Positions 1-9,405 of a stretch of DNA of 64,000 nucleotides are shown in pieces (position 1 is the stretch's first letter; each line of letters begins with the position of its first letter). The notes below the pieces were generated by a model, which was given only the letters and a program-made list of their open reading frames with translations, was not told where the DNA came from and ran no database searches. This stretch comes from Pseudoxanthobacter soli DSM 19599 (GTDB lineage: Bacteria; Pseudomonadota; Alphaproteobacteria; Rhizobiales; Segnochrobactraceae): positions 42,982 to 106,981 of the forward strand of contig NZ_FRXO01000013.1 in NCBI RefSeq assembly GCF_900148505.1. Reading direction: 5' to 3'. The translations under genes and the position numbers were made by a program.

Positions 1-596
1 GCGCGACGCTGCAGGGGTGCAAGATCATCTCCATCGCAGACGAGACTGCGGCCGAGCAGGCCAAGGGCGCGGGGATAACCGGCCGCGCGGCGCAGGCCTG
101 GACCGGCGAGGGGGCGGCGTATTTCGCGAAGGCGGCGAAACCCGTGACCGAGGTGCTGCCGGCGATCAGGGCGAATCTCGACGACGCCGGGCGCACCTAC
201 GGATACCGCCAGGCCGCGGAGGGCGCGCCCTGGACCTTCGTCGTCTCCGGCTCCGGCACGGTGAAGGCCAAGAACACGCAGTCCCGCGCCGGCACCCTGG
301 TGGTGACGCTCGACGGCGCGGACCCGGCGACCGACGTCACGCTGCAGATCGGCCCTGTGGTACGGGGCAACGCGGTGCGCGACAGCCTGCCGTTCATCTC
401 GTTCAAGGACTTCGAGAACCAGCTCGACTACGCCGACATGGGCAAGGCGCTCAACGCCGAGGCCCTGAAGGCGATCGAGGGGCCGGCGGCCACGCTGGAG
501 GCTGGCGGCAAGGTCGATTTCGTCGGCGTCATCAGCCTCTCCTCCTCATCCGAGAAGGTGCTGATCACCCCGGTTTCCCTGAAGGCCGGCACATGA
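1..596 (+). CDS. DUF2291 family lipoprotein, 5' end outside window
   Basis: The reading frame is already open at base 3 and ends at the TGA at 594-596, so only the extreme N-terminus is missing. The first visible residues contain L-Q-G-C, a lipobox, followed by K-I-I. The middle and end (T-L-Q-I-G-P-V-V-R-G, then D-S-L-P-F-I-S-F) match the conserved core I associate with DUF2291 proteins, which are encoded beside RbsA/RbsC-type sugar transporters and have no assigned biochemical role. It is probably a periplasm-facing lipoprotein accessory to the transporter. The stop overlaps the next start (ATGA), so translation is coupled. A start inside the window at 144 is in frame but would remove the lipobox, so I reject it. 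Confidence 0.8.
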   Translation, partial: ATLQGCKIISIADETAAEQAKGAGITGRAAQAWTGEGAAYFAKAAKPVTEVLPAIRANLDDAGRTYGYRQAAEGAPWTFVVSGSGTVKAKNTQSRAGTLVVTLDGADPATDVTLQIGPVVRGNAVRDSLPFISFKDFENQLDYADMGKALNAEALKAIEGPAATLEAGGKVDFVGVISLSSSSEKVLITPVSLKAGT

Positions 597-2131
597 GCGC
601 GAGCGAACCGCAGGCGATCCTGCGCGCCGAGCGCATCACCAAGACCTTTCCGGGCACGGTGGCGCTGAAGGACGTCGACTTCACCGTTCATGCCGGTGCG
701 GTGAACGTGCTGATCGGCGAGAACGGCGCCGGCAAGTCGACGCTGATGAAGATCCTTGCCGGCGTGGAGCGGCCGACCTCCGGTACCATCACGCTCGAGG
801 GTCAGCCGGTGAGCTTCGCCTCCGTGCACGACGCCGCCCGAAAGGGCATCGGCATCGTGTTCCAGGAACTGAACCTCTGCCCGAACCTGTCGGTGACGGA
901 CAACATCTTCCTCGGCCGCGACCTTACCGTGGCCGGCTTCCACATCGACCGCGTGGCCCAGCGCGCCCGGACGAGCGCGCTCCTGAAGCGCCTGGAGGCC
1001 GACATCGATCCCGACACCCTGGTCGGCGACCTGATGATCGGGCAGCAGCAGATTGTCGAGATCGCCAAGGCGCTCGCCGAGGATGCGCGGGTGCTCATCA
1101 TGGACGAGCCGACCTCGGCCCTGTCGGTGTCGGAAGTCGAGGTGCTGTTCCGGGTGATCGAGGATCTCAAGCGCTCGGGCGTCTCGATCATCTACATCTC
1201 CCACCGGCTGGAAGAGCTGATCCGCATCGGCGACCATTTCACCGTTCTTAGGGACGGCCGCCTGCAGGCTGCCGCGCCCAAGGCGGATGTCTCGATTCCC
1301 TGGATCATCCGCCAGATGCTGGGCGCCGACAACGTCATCGCCAAGCGGCCGCCTGCGATCGCGCCCGGCGAGGCGGTGCTGCGGGTCGAGGGGCTCAGCG
1401 TGCCCCGGAGGGGCGGCCTGGCGGTGGAGGACGTCACGGTTTCGTTCCGCGCCGGCGAGATCACGGCCATCTACGGCCTGCTCGGTGCCGGCCGCACGGA
1501 GCTGTTCGAGACGCTTTACGGCGTCCGGCAGGCCGGCAGCGGCTCGGTCACGCTCAACGGGCGCGAGATCGGCGGCCTTGCCGTCAGCGACCGGCTGAAG
1601 GCCGGCATCATCCTGGTGCCGGAAGACCGCCAGCGCGACGGACTGGTGCAGAACCTCTCGGTCGGCGGCAATCTCGGGCTGTCGAGCCTGCGACGCTTCA
1701 CCCGGTTCCTGTCGATCTCCAAGACTGACGAGGCGCCGCTTCTGAAGGACATGGTGAAGCGGCTCCACATCAAGACGGCCGGCGTCGACGCGCCGATCAC
1801 GTCGCTCTCGGGCGGCAACCAGCAGAAGGTGGTGATCGGGCGGACGCTGCTGACCAGACCCACCGTGCTGCTGCTCGACGAGCCGAGCCGCGGCATCGAC
1901 ATCGGCGCCAAGGCGGAGGTGTTCAGCACCATGCGCGACCTGGCGGATGCGGGCCTCGCGGTGGTCTACACCACGTCCGATCTCAAGGAGACCCATGCGG
2001 TGGCCGACCGGATCCTGGTCATGGCCTATGGCCGCATCACGGCCGACTTCCCGGCCGACGCCGCCAGCGACGAGGCGATCGTGCTGGCCTCCACCCACAA
2101 ACATCCGTCGGCTGCGCCGGCCGCAGCCTGA
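593..2131 (+). CDS. Sugar ABC transporter ATP-binding protein (RbsA-like, double ABC domain)
   Basis: A 512-residue tandem ATPase of the CUT2 (ribose/xylose/polyol) type. The first domain has Walker A G-E-N-G-A-G-K-S-T, a degenerate signature (I-G-Q-Q-Q) and Walker B L-I-M-D-E-P-T. The second has the degenerate P-loop typical of RbsA (G-L-L-G-A-G-R-T-E), a full signature L-S-G-G-N-Q-Q and Walker B L-L-L-D-E-P-S. Start ATG 593 overlaps the DUF2291 stop; the frame is open upstream to position 17, but conserved ABC sequence begins only after 593. It energises import through the permease 12 bp downstream. The exact sugar is not readable from the ATPase. Confidence 0.93.
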   Translation: MSASEPQAILRAERITKTFPGTVALKDVDFTVHAGAVNVLIGENGAGKSTLMKILAGVERPTSGTITLEGQPVSFASVHDAARKGIGIVFQELNLCPNLSVTDNIFLGRDLTVAGFHIDRVAQRARTSALLKRLEADIDPDTLVGDLMIGQQQIVEIAKALAEDARVLIMDEPTSALSVSEVEVLFRVIEDLKRSGVSIIYISHRLEELIRIGDHFTVLRDGRLQAAAPKADVSIPWIIRQMLGADNVIAKRPPAIAPGEAVLRVEGLSVPRRGGLAVEDVTVSFRAGEITAIYGLLGAGRTELFETLYGVRQAGSGSVTLNGREIGGLAVSDRLKAGIILVPEDRQRDGLVQNLSVGGNLGLSSLRRFTRFLSISKTDEAPLLKDMVKRLHIKTAGVDAPITSLSGGNQQKVVIGRTLLTRPTVLLLDEPSRGIDIGAKAEVFSTMRDLADAGLAVVYTTSDLKETHAVADRILVMAYGRITADFPADAASDEAIVLASTHKHPSAAPAAA

Positions 2132-2143
2132 GGACACGCGACG

Positions 2144-3187
2144 ATGTCGATCACTTCCGCTCTTCCCGCGCCCTCCGGCAACCAGTCGATCCTGCTGCTG
2201 ATCCTGAAGCTGCGCACGTTCATTGCGCTGATCGCGGTCACGCTGTTCTTCGCCTTCATGGCACCGAACTTCGTGTCCGTGGCCAATGCGGTGATCATTT
2301 CCAAGCACGTCGCGATCAATGCGATCCTCGCCATCGGCATGACCTACGTGATCCTGACCGGCGGCATCGACCTTTCGGTCGGCTCCATCGTCGGCCTCAC
2401 GGGCATGGTCGCCGGCGGCCTGATCGCCTACGGCCTGCGGATCGATGCCCTCGGCATCATCATCTATCCGAACGTGTACGAGGTGGTGCTGATCGCGCTC
2501 GCCGTCGGCGTGTTCATCGGCGCCATCAACGGCCTGCTTATCACCAAGCTCTCGGTCGCCCCCTTCATCGCGACGCTCGGCACGCTCTATGTCGCCCGCG
2601 GCGCGGCGCTGCTGCTTTCGGGCGGCGCGACGTTCCCGAACCTCGTCGGCAAGCCGGAGCTCGAGAACCAGGGGTTCCCGGTCATCGGCGCGGGCACGCT
2701 GTTCGGGGTGCCGTATTCCGTGCTGATCCTCGTGGTGCTCGCGCTCATCGCGGCCTATGTGGCCACCCGCACCCCGTTCGGGCGCCGGGTCTATGCCGTC
2801 GGCGGCAACGAGCGGGCGGCCGCGCTTTCGGGCGTGCGGGTCGACCGGGTGAAGCTCGCGGTCTACATGATTTCCGGCTTCTGCGCGGCCGTGGTCGGAC
2901 TCATCGTATCGTCGCAGCTCGTCGCCTCGCATCCCGCGACCGGAACCTCGTTCGAACTCAATGCCATCGCCGCGGCGGTTCTCGGCGGCACCTCGCTGTC
3001 CGGCGGTCACGGCCGCATCGGCGGCACCATCATCGGCGCCTTCGTCATCGGCGTGCTGAGCGATGGACTGGTGATGATGGGGGTCAGCGAATTCTGGCAA
3101 ATGGTGATCAAGGGCCTTGTCATCATCGCGGCCGTGGTCCTTGATCAGCTTCAACGCAGACTCGCTGCCCGCAGCCGCCAGGGCTGA
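2144..3187 (+). CDS. Sugar ABC transporter permease (RbsC-like)
   Basis: A 347-residue integral membrane permease of the BPD_transp_2 family, with 8-10 hydrophobic segments and the CUT2 hallmarks G-G-I-D-L-S-V-G-S near residue 75, Y-A-V-G-G-N-E-R-A-A in the cytoplasmic loop and G-G-T-S-L-S-G-G near residue 285. It pairs with the RbsA-like ATPase ending 12 bp upstream and, by inference, with the binding protein at 4424. The start ATG follows an AGGA at 2131-2134. The next gene begins 2 bp after its stop, so DUF2291-ATPase-permease-DeoR form one operon. Confidence 0.93.
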   Translation: MSITSALPAPSGNQSILLLILKLRTFIALIAVTLFFAFMAPNFVSVANAVIISKHVAINAILAIGMTYVILTGGIDLSVGSIVGLTGMVAGGLIAYGLRIDALGIIIYPNVYEVVLIALAVGVFIGAINGLLITKLSVAPFIATLGTLYVARGAALLLSGGATFPNLVGKPELENQGFPVIGAGTLFGVPYSVLILVVLALIAAYVATRTPFGRRVYAVGGNERAAALSGVRVDRVKLAVYMISGFCAAVVGLIVSSQLVASHPATGTSFELNAIAAAVLGGTSLSGGHGRIGGTIIGAFVIGVLSDGLVMMGVSEFWQMVIKGLVIIAAVVLDQLQRRLAARSRQG

Positions 3188-3189
3188 CC

Positions 3190-4065
3190 ATGGGGCGACG
3201 GAACAGGGCACCGATGGCCGAACCTTCCACCGCAACCGCAGGCGCCGCCGGCCAGAAGGGCCGGCGGCGCAAGGTGGTACCGGACGCCCCCCGCCAGAAC
3301 CTGCTGGCCGAGCCGCGGCGCATGAAGATCCTCGAATGGCTTCAGGAGGAAGGCAGCGCCCGGGTGCGCGACCTCTCGGCCGCCTTCAGCGTCTCGGAAG
3401 CAACCGTGCGCCAGGACCTCGAGCGGTTGGAAGCGGACGGTTTCATCGTCCGCGAGCACGGCGGTGCTTACCTGAAATCGGTGCCGCAGCAGGTGCAGTC
3501 GATGTCGCTGCAGCACCTCGTGAACATGGACCGCAAGAAGATGATCGGTCGCACCGCCGCCGCGCAGGTGGCGAACGGCGAGACGATCATCCTCGATTCC
3601 GGCTCCACCGTCACGGAAATGGCGAAGAGCCTGGTCGAACACGAGCATCTCAACGTCATCACCAACGCGCTCAACATCGCACTGACGCTCGGCGCGCTGC
3701 CGAGCATGACGGTCCACATGCCCGGCGGCCAGTTCAAGGCGCCGACGCTGTCGCTGACTGGCGAGAAGTCCGTCGAGTTCTTCCAGGGCATCTTCGCCGA
3801 AAAGCTGTTCCTGGCGACGGCCGCGGTGTCGTTCGAGGCCGGGCTGACCTTCCCCGCCCTCGCGGACCTGCACATCAAGCGGGCGATGGTGAAGGCGGCC
3901 TCCCGGATCTATCTCCTGGCGGATTCCACCAAGATCGGCCGCAACTCGTTCTCGTCCCTCGGCCCGGTGAGCCTGATCCACTGCCTCATCACCGACGACG
4001 GCATCTCGGCCGACGACAAGGCCGAGTTCGAGCGGCGCGGCATCGAGGTGATCGTCGCCCGCTGA
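3190..4065 (+). CDS. DeoR/GlpR-family transcriptional regulator
   Basis: 291 residues. The N-terminal helix-turn-helix (residues ~38-90, R-M-K-I-L-E-W-L then V-S-E-A-T-V-R-Q-D-L) and the C-terminal DeoR sensor fold (I-L-D-S-G-S-T-V-T near residue 135; L-A-D-S-T-K-I-G near 240) are clear. DeoR regulators typically sense a sugar phosphate. The first ~30 residues are a basic Ala/Gly-rich extension, so an internal ATG at 3223 is an alternative start. Because it sits between the permease and the binding protein, it probably regulates this cluster, and the 350-bp gap downstream carries a phased repeat array that could be its operator. Confidence 0.9.
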   Translation: MGRRNRAPMAEPSTATAGAAGQKGRRRKVVPDAPRQNLLAEPRRMKILEWLQEEGSARVRDLSAAFSVSEATVRQDLERLEADGFIVREHGGAYLKSVPQQVQSMSLQHLVNMDRKKMIGRTAAAQVANGETIILDSGSTVTEMAKSLVEHEHLNVITNALNIALTLGALPSMTVHMPGGQFKAPTLSLTGEKSVEFFQGIFAEKLFLATAAVSFEAGLTFPALADLHIKRAMVKAASRIYLLADSTKIGRNSFSSLGPVSLIHCLITDDGISADDKAEFERRGIEVIVAR

Positions 4066-4083
4066 TTGCGGGGATAAGCGGCG

Positions 4084-4287
4084 TTTCGCAGCATTTCGCA
4101 AAAAATCGATAGCGACCGAGATTCGCGTTCCTGAGCGCGCGGATCGCCAGCATTTCTGCCGTTTTTCCGACCATCGCCCGCCCGCGTGCCGTGTGCGCGC
4201 CTGCGCGCCCATGTGCGCTTCATGCGCGCCTCAAGCCCGGAATTCGCGCTCCATCGCCCCGAAATGCGCGCTCATGTTCGCTTGAAC
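4084..4287. promoter_or_regulatory. Helically phased repeat array, candidate DeoR operator
   Basis: The gap between the DeoR gene and the binding-protein gene holds two TTTCGCA copies exactly 10 bp apart (4084-4090 and 4094-4100). It also holds a run of near-identical 8-mers of form T-G-Y-G-C-G-C-Y or close variants starting at 4194, 4202, 4212, 4223, 4243, 4265 and 4275. Most start-to-start distances are 10-11 or 20-22 bp, i.e. on one face of the helix; the first pair is 8 bp apart. The last copy lies in an inverted repeat GTTC-N4-GAAC (4276-4287). Phased direct repeats are the usual DeoR-family binding architecture. That this regulator binds here is inference. Confidence 0.5.
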
Positions 4288-4310
4288 GACGAAAATCCGC
4301 CGCGTTCAGA

Positions 4311-5362
<1,052 letters not shown>

Positions 5363-5778
5363 CATCCGACGCGGGGGCGGGGGAACGCCGTCCGGCACCG
5401 TTCGCCGGGCGGCGCCCTTCCACCCCAACGACCGAAGCGCCGGAAGCCCCGGCCGCACCGGACGATGTCTTCCCCGGCCCCACCGCGGGGGAAGACGCCG
5501 AAGAGACGAAACGACGCCGACACGCAACACGCGAAGACGCCAGACGACGACACGGGGAACGGCGGCGGCGGGCCGCGCCTTCCCCCCTCCCGGACGCCCC
5601 AAGCCGTACCGGGAACCGCCGGCGCCGAGGCGCCACGCCGCGAGCACGACATTCGGGCGCGAAATCGAACGCAACATCTGGCTCGCCCCCTGACGCGAGC
5701 CCCGGCGCGATGTCCGGCGCGACTTGTAACGCGACTTGTGACGCGACTTGCGGCCACCCCGACCATCCGGAGACGACG
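5363..5778. other. Long untranslated spacer with stem-loop between binding protein and transketolase
   Basis: No convincing gene lies in these 416 bp. Although the transketolase frame stays open through it, its translation is Arg/Ala/Pro-rich and resembles no transketolase. A perfect 9-bp inverted repeat, GTCTTCCCC at 5467-5475 and GGGGAAGAC at 5488-5496, has a 12-base loop and no T-run. Such a stem-loop could protect the binding-protein mRNA or partially terminate it. A 12-bp tandem repeat follows at 5719. Confidence 0.5.
5719..5750 (+). repeat. 12-bp tandem repeat, 2.7 copies
   Basis: The unit GCGACTTGTRAC occurs at 5719-5730 and 5731-5742, with a partial third copy at 5743-5750. It lies 30 bp before the transketolase start. 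It may be replication slippage or a protein-binding direct repeat. Confidence 0.6.
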
Positions 5779-6645
5779 GTGACACTCGACCTGACCCAAC
5801 CTCCCCTTCCGTCCGAGATCGCCGCGGCATCGCGGGACGAGCGGGCGCGCCGTCTGAAAGAGACGGCCAATGCCGTCCGCCGCTCCATCGTGCGCATGAT
5901 CGATGCCGCCCGCGCCGGCCACATCGGCGGCGATCTTTCGGTCACGGACATCCTCACCACGCTCTATTTCGGGGTGCTGAAGCTCGATCCCGCCAATCCG
6001 CTGGCCGCCGACCGCGACCGCTTCATTCTGTCCAAGGGCCATTGCGCCGCCGCGCTCTATTCGGTGCTGGCACTGCGCGGCTTCATCGATCCCGCGCTGC
6101 TCGACAGCTTCATGAAGCCGCTCTCGGTGCTGAACGGCCATCCGAACCGCCGCAAAGTGGCAGGCGTGGAGGCCAATACCGGCCCGCTCGGCCACGGCCT
6201 GCCCATCGCCGTTGGCAGCGCCATCGCCTCGCGCCTGTGCGGCGGCGGCTGGCGCACCTTCGTGGTGCTCGGCGACGGCGAGATGCAGGAGGGATCGAAC
6301 TGGGAAGCCGCCATGGCCGCCGGGCACCGCGGGCTCGACACGCTGTGCGCGATCGTCGACCGTAACCGCCTGCAGCAGGGCGCGCGGACGGAGGACACCA
6401 ACCGGCTCGATCCGCTGCCGGAGAAGTGGGCCGCGTTCGGGTGGGAGGCCGTGGAGATCGACGGCCACGACCATGCCGCGCTCTATGACCTGTTCACCCG
6501 GCCGCGCACCGGCCGGCCGCTCGCCGTGATCGCCAACACGCTGAAGGGCAAGGGTGTTTCCTTCATCGAAGACCGGGTCGAATGGCACCACAAGGTGCCC
6601 TCGGCCGACCAGGTCGCCCTTGCACTCGAGGAACTTGCCCGATGA
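5779..6645 (+). CDS. Transketolase, N-terminal (ThDP-binding) subunit
   Basis: 288 residues, half the size of a full transketolase. It contains the pyrophosphate-binding half: G-H-I-G-G-D near residue 45, S-K-G-H-C-A-A-A, G-P-L-G-H-G-L-P and the ThDP/Mg motif G-D-G-E-M-Q-E-G-S-N-W-E. Start GTG 5779 is preferred because CGGAG lies 7 bases upstream and the homologous sequence begins soon after; upstream in-frame codons are low-complexity. Its stop overlaps the start of the C-terminal subunit (ATGA), so the two are made stoichiometrically and should form an alpha2beta2-type enzyme. Split transketolases with an FGGY kinase are known from pentulose and apulose phosphate routes; the substrate here is inferred only. 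Confidence 0.9.
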   Translation: MTLDLTQPPLPSEIAAASRDERARRLKETANAVRRSIVRMIDAARAGHIGGDLSVTDILTTLYFGVLKLDPANPLAADRDRFILSKGHCAAALYSVLALRGFIDPALLDSFMKPLSVLNGHPNRRKVAGVEANTGPLGHGLPIAVGSAIASRLCGGGWRTFVVLGDGEMQEGSNWEAAMAAGHRGLDTLCAIVDRNRLQQGARTEDTNRLDPLPEKWAAFGWEAVEIDGHDHAALYDLFTRPRTGRPLAVIANTLKGKGVSFIEDRVEWHHKVPSADQVALALEELAR

Positions 6646-7595
6646 ACGCGCACATGCCCCCCGCATCCGAGACCTTCGATTGCCGGGTCGCGTTCGCCGA
6701 GACGCTGATCGCGCTGGCGCGCGCCGATGCCCGCGTGGTCGCGGTGTGCAATGACAGCGTCGGCTCCTCCAACCTGACGGCGTTCCAGAAGGAATTTCCC
6801 GACCGCGTCGTCAATGTCGGCATCGCCGAGCAGAACATGGTCGGCGTCGCCGCCGGGCTCGCCAACGGCGGGTTCGTGCCGTTCGTGTGCTGCGCCTCGC
6901 CCTTTCTGACCGGCCGCGCGCTGGAACAGGTGAAGGCCGATATCGCCTATAACGGGTATCATGTGGTGCTGTGCGGCATGAGCCCGGGCATGTCCTACGG
7001 CGAACTCGGGCCGACCCACCATTCCATCGAGGACCTGTCGTGGCTGCGCGCGATCACGGATCTTGCCGTGGTGGTGCCGGCCGATCCGGCCCAGACCGAG
7101 GCCGCGGTGCGCTGGGCGCATGCCGCCGGCAAACCCTCGTTCCTGCGCATCGGGCGCTTCAAGGTGCCCTCGGTCAGCGGCGGACAGGGCGAGGCCTTCG
7201 CGTTCGGCAAGGCCAACCGCCTGCGCGAGGGCCGCGACGTGACACTCGTCGCCACGGGAACGATGGTGTCGCGCGCGCTGGAGGCGGCGGAGGATCTCGC
7301 GGCGCGGGGCATCGAGGCCCGCGTTCTCAACATCGCCACCATCGTGCCGCTCGACGAGGCGGAGATCATCGCCGCGGCGCGGGAGACGGGCGGCATCGTG
7401 ACGATCGAGGAAGGCGTCGTCAGCGGCGGCCTCGGCGCGGCCGTCGCCGAAGTGGTGGTGCGGACGCACCCGGTGCCGATGCGGCTTCTGGGCGTGCCGG
7501 GCTTCGCCCCGACAGGTTCGACGGCCTTCCTGCTCGACCATTTCGGCCTGAACCGCGCCGGCATCGCCGCCGCCGCCAGCGAACTGAAGGGCTGA
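6642..7595 (+). CDS. Transketolase, C-terminal (pyrimidine-binding) subunit
   Basis: 317 residues. It carries the pyrimidine-binding and C-terminal domains: V-G-I-A-E-Q-N-M-V-G with the catalytic Glu that activates ThDP (residue ~64), then G-P-T-H-H-S-I-E-D and R-I-G-R-F-K. ATG 6642 overlaps the preceding TGA. Together with 5779-6645 it reconstitutes a transketolase that moves a two-carbon ketol unit between sugar phosphates. The kinase begins 4 bp downstream, which supports a scheme of kinase then transketolase feeding the pentose phosphate pathway. Confidence 0.9.
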   Translation: MNAHMPPASETFDCRVAFAETLIALARADARVVAVCNDSVGSSNLTAFQKEFPDRVVNVGIAEQNMVGVAAGLANGGFVPFVCCASPFLTGRALEQVKADIAYNGYHVVLCGMSPGMSYGELGPTHHSIEDLSWLRAITDLAVVVPADPAQTEAAVRWAHAAGKPSFLRIGRFKVPSVSGGQGEAFAFGKANRLREGRDVTLVATGTMVSRALEAAEDLAARGIEARVLNIATIVPLDEAEIIAAARETGGIVTIEEGVVSGGLGAAVAEVVVRTHPVPMRLLGVPGFAPTGSTAFLLDHFGLNRAGIAAAASELKG

Positions 7596-7599
7596 CGCC

Positions 7600-9072
7600 A
7601 TGGGCCGCCCGCTGTTGCTCGCCATCGACCAGGGGTCCAGTTCCACCAAGTGCCTGCTCGTCGACGACGGCGGGCGGATCGTGGGGCGGGGACAGGCGCC
7701 GGTCGGCCAGTCCACCCCGGAACCGGGCTGGGTGCAGCAGGACCCGGCGGAGATCTGGGACAGCGTGCGCCGGGCCGTGGCCGCCGCGGTGCCGGAGGAC
7801 CGGGCGGGCGATGTGGTGTCGGTCGGGCTTTCGACCCAGCGCGAAAGCTGCGTGATCTGGGACCGCCACACCGGCGAGGCCCTGACGCCGGTGCTCTCGT
7901 GGCAGGACCAGCGGACCGAGCCCTTGTGCGCGCGGCTGCGCGCCGCCGGCCACGGCGACACCGTGCGGCGGATCAGCGGCCTGCCGCTCGACCCGATGTT
8001 CTCGGCCGCGAAGGCGGCGTGGCTGCTCGACCGCATCGACCCGGAGCGCGCGAAGGCGCGAGCCGGGGCGCTGGTGGTGGGCACCATCGACAGCTTCCTG
8101 ATGTCGCGGTTCGGCGGCGAGCCGGTGGTGGAGGCGGGCAACGCCTCGCGCACGCAGCTCGTCGACGTCGTGCGGGCGGATTATGCGCCGGAACTTCTGG
8201 AGCTGCTCGGCATTCCGCGCGCCGCGCTTCCGGACATCCGCCCCTCCGTCGGGCCGTTTCCCACCGTGCGCGGCCTTGCCCCGCTGCCCGACGGCGTTCC
8301 CCTGCACGCGGTGATGGCCGACAGCCACGCGGCGCTGTTCGCCCATGGCGCCTTCGCGCCCGGCCCGGTGAAGGCGACCCACGGCACGGGCTCGTCGATC
8401 ATGGGCCTTATGGACCGGGCGGCGACGCGGGACGGCGCGACGCTCGACCCCGGCCTGTGCGTGACGGTGGCATGGTGGCTGGACGAGCCGGTGCTCGCCT
8501 TCGAGGGCAATGTGCGCTCGTTCGGCTCGACGCTGCTGTGGGCGGCGGACCTGCTCGGCATCGACGCCGCCGGGCTGGCCGAGCTCGCCGCGACGGTGGA
8601 GGATGCCGGCAATGTGCACCTCGTGCCGGGCTTCAACGGGCTTGGCGCGCCGTGGTGGGATGCGGGTGCGGTCGCCACGCTTTCCGGCATGGACCTCGGC
8701 GGCAGTCGCGCCGCGGTGGCGCGGGCGGCGCTCGATTCGCTCGCGCACCAGATCGCCGACGTGCTCGATTCCGTGCGGGCGAGCGGGGTGAGCGTCGAGC
8801 GGCTCCACGTCGACGGCGGGCCGACGCGCAACGCCCAGCTGATGGGGTTCGAGGCCGACATGACGGGGGTCACGGTCGCCCGTTCCGGCACGGAGGAACT
8901 TTCCGCCCTCGGCGTCGCCCATCTCGCCGGGCTCACGGCGGGCGTGTTCGACCGGCAGGCGCTCGCGGATTTCGACCGGGGCGCGACGCTGTTCGAGCCG
9001 CGCCTCGGACCGGAGGCGCGGGAGGACAAGCGCGCCCGATGGCGGCGGGCCGTGGCCCGTTCGCGGAGCTGA
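7600..9072 (+). CDS. FGGY-family carbohydrate kinase (glycerol kinase-like)
   Basis: 490 residues, the normal size for the family. Phosphate motif D-Q-G-S-S-S-T-K at the N-terminus, S-W-Q-D-Q-R-T near residue 105, K-A-T-H-G-T-G-S-S near 262 and H-V-D-G-G-P-T-R-N near 407 (adenosine motif) are all present. FGGY kinases phosphorylate glycerol, tetritols, ketopentoses or apulose, and the sequence does not settle which. Position directly after a split transketolase points to a ketose such as apulose, erythrulose or a ketopentose rather than glycerol. No isomerase is seen inside the window, so either the imported sugar is already a ketose or the isomerase lies upstream. Confidence 0.88.
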   Translation: MGRPLLLAIDQGSSSTKCLLVDDGGRIVGRGQAPVGQSTPEPGWVQQDPAEIWDSVRRAVAAAVPEDRAGDVVSVGLSTQRESCVIWDRHTGEALTPVLSWQDQRTEPLCARLRAAGHGDTVRRISGLPLDPMFSAAKAAWLLDRIDPERAKARAGALVVGTIDSFLMSRFGGEPVVEAGNASRTQLVDVVRADYAPELLELLGIPRAALPDIRPSVGPFPTVRGLAPLPDGVPLHAVMADSHAALFAHGAFAPGPVKATHGTGSSIMGLMDRAATRDGATLDPGLCVTVAWWLDEPVLAFEGNVRSFGSTLLWAADLLGIDAAGLAELAATVEDAGNVHLVPGFNGLGAPWWDAGAVATLSGMDLGGSRAAVARAALDSLAHQIADVLDSVRASGVSVERLHVDGGPTRNAQLMGFEADMTGVTVARSGTEELSALGVAHLAGLTAGVFDRQALADFDRGATLFEPRLGPEAREDKRARWRRAVARSRS

Positions 9073-9116
9073 TCCGCATTTCTTCGCACTTGCGAGAGAT
9101 TGGCGCCTGCGGGAGC

Positions 9117-9145
9117 TTGCGGCAGCGCAGCGCGCTTGCTAGATC
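9117..9145 (+). promoter_or_regulatory. Candidate promoter of the FMN-riboswitch transcript
   Basis: TTGCGG at 9117-9122 and TAGATC at 9140-9145 are separated by 17 bp, about 25 bp before the riboswitch. The -10 match is weak; position is the main argument. Confidence 0.3.
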
Positions 9146-9170
9146 CGGAAGGCTGGGGCTTGCGCCCCGG

Positions 9171-9320
9171 TGAATTCTCAGGGCGGGGTGAAAGTCCCCA
9201 CCGGCGGTGATGGCCGAGAGGCCGAGCCCGCGAGCGCTTCCCCGCTCTCCCGGCGGGGAAGGTCAGCAGATCCGGTGCGATCCCGGAGCCGACGGTCACA
9301 GTCCGGATGGAAGAGAATGT
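9171..9320 (+). promoter_or_regulatory. FMN riboswitch (RFN element)
   Basis: The conserved RFN landmarks appear in order: T-C-T-C-A-G-G-G-C-G-G-G-G-T-G-A-A-A with P1 and P2 at the start, the C-A-C-C-G-G-C-G-G-T block, the variable arm, the junction G-G-T-C-A-G-C-A-G-A-T-C-C-G-G-T, and the closing C-C-G-G-A-T-G-G-A-A-G-A-G-A-A. It senses FMN in the nascent mRNA and controls the lumazine synthase gene that starts 86 bases further on. A terminator-like hairpin with a T-run follows at once, so control is probably by premature termination. Confidence 0.95.
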
Positions 9321-9332
9321 CGGATACCGGCC

Positions 9333-9368
9333 ACCGGCGTCGCACGACGCGGGTGAAAGCCGGTTTTT
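9333..9368 (+). terminator. Riboswitch-controlled intrinsic terminator
   Basis: ACCGGC at 9333-9338 pairs with GCCGGT at 9359-9364, with a nested CGTCG/CGACG arm (9338-9349) and a run of five T at 9364-9368. It lies between the FMN aptamer and ribH, the right place for a FMN-dependent off switch. Confidence 0.65.
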
Positions 9369-9405
9369 GACGGCCCTGATTCTGGTCTTGTCATTGGAGA
9401 CATCC

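Noticed and set aside
428..3235. 935-codon open frame antisense to the first transporter genes
   Set aside because: It is a mirror of GC3-biased coding on the plus strand; its translation is rich in Arg, His and Asp with no recognisable domain, while the plus strand encodes clear ABC proteins.
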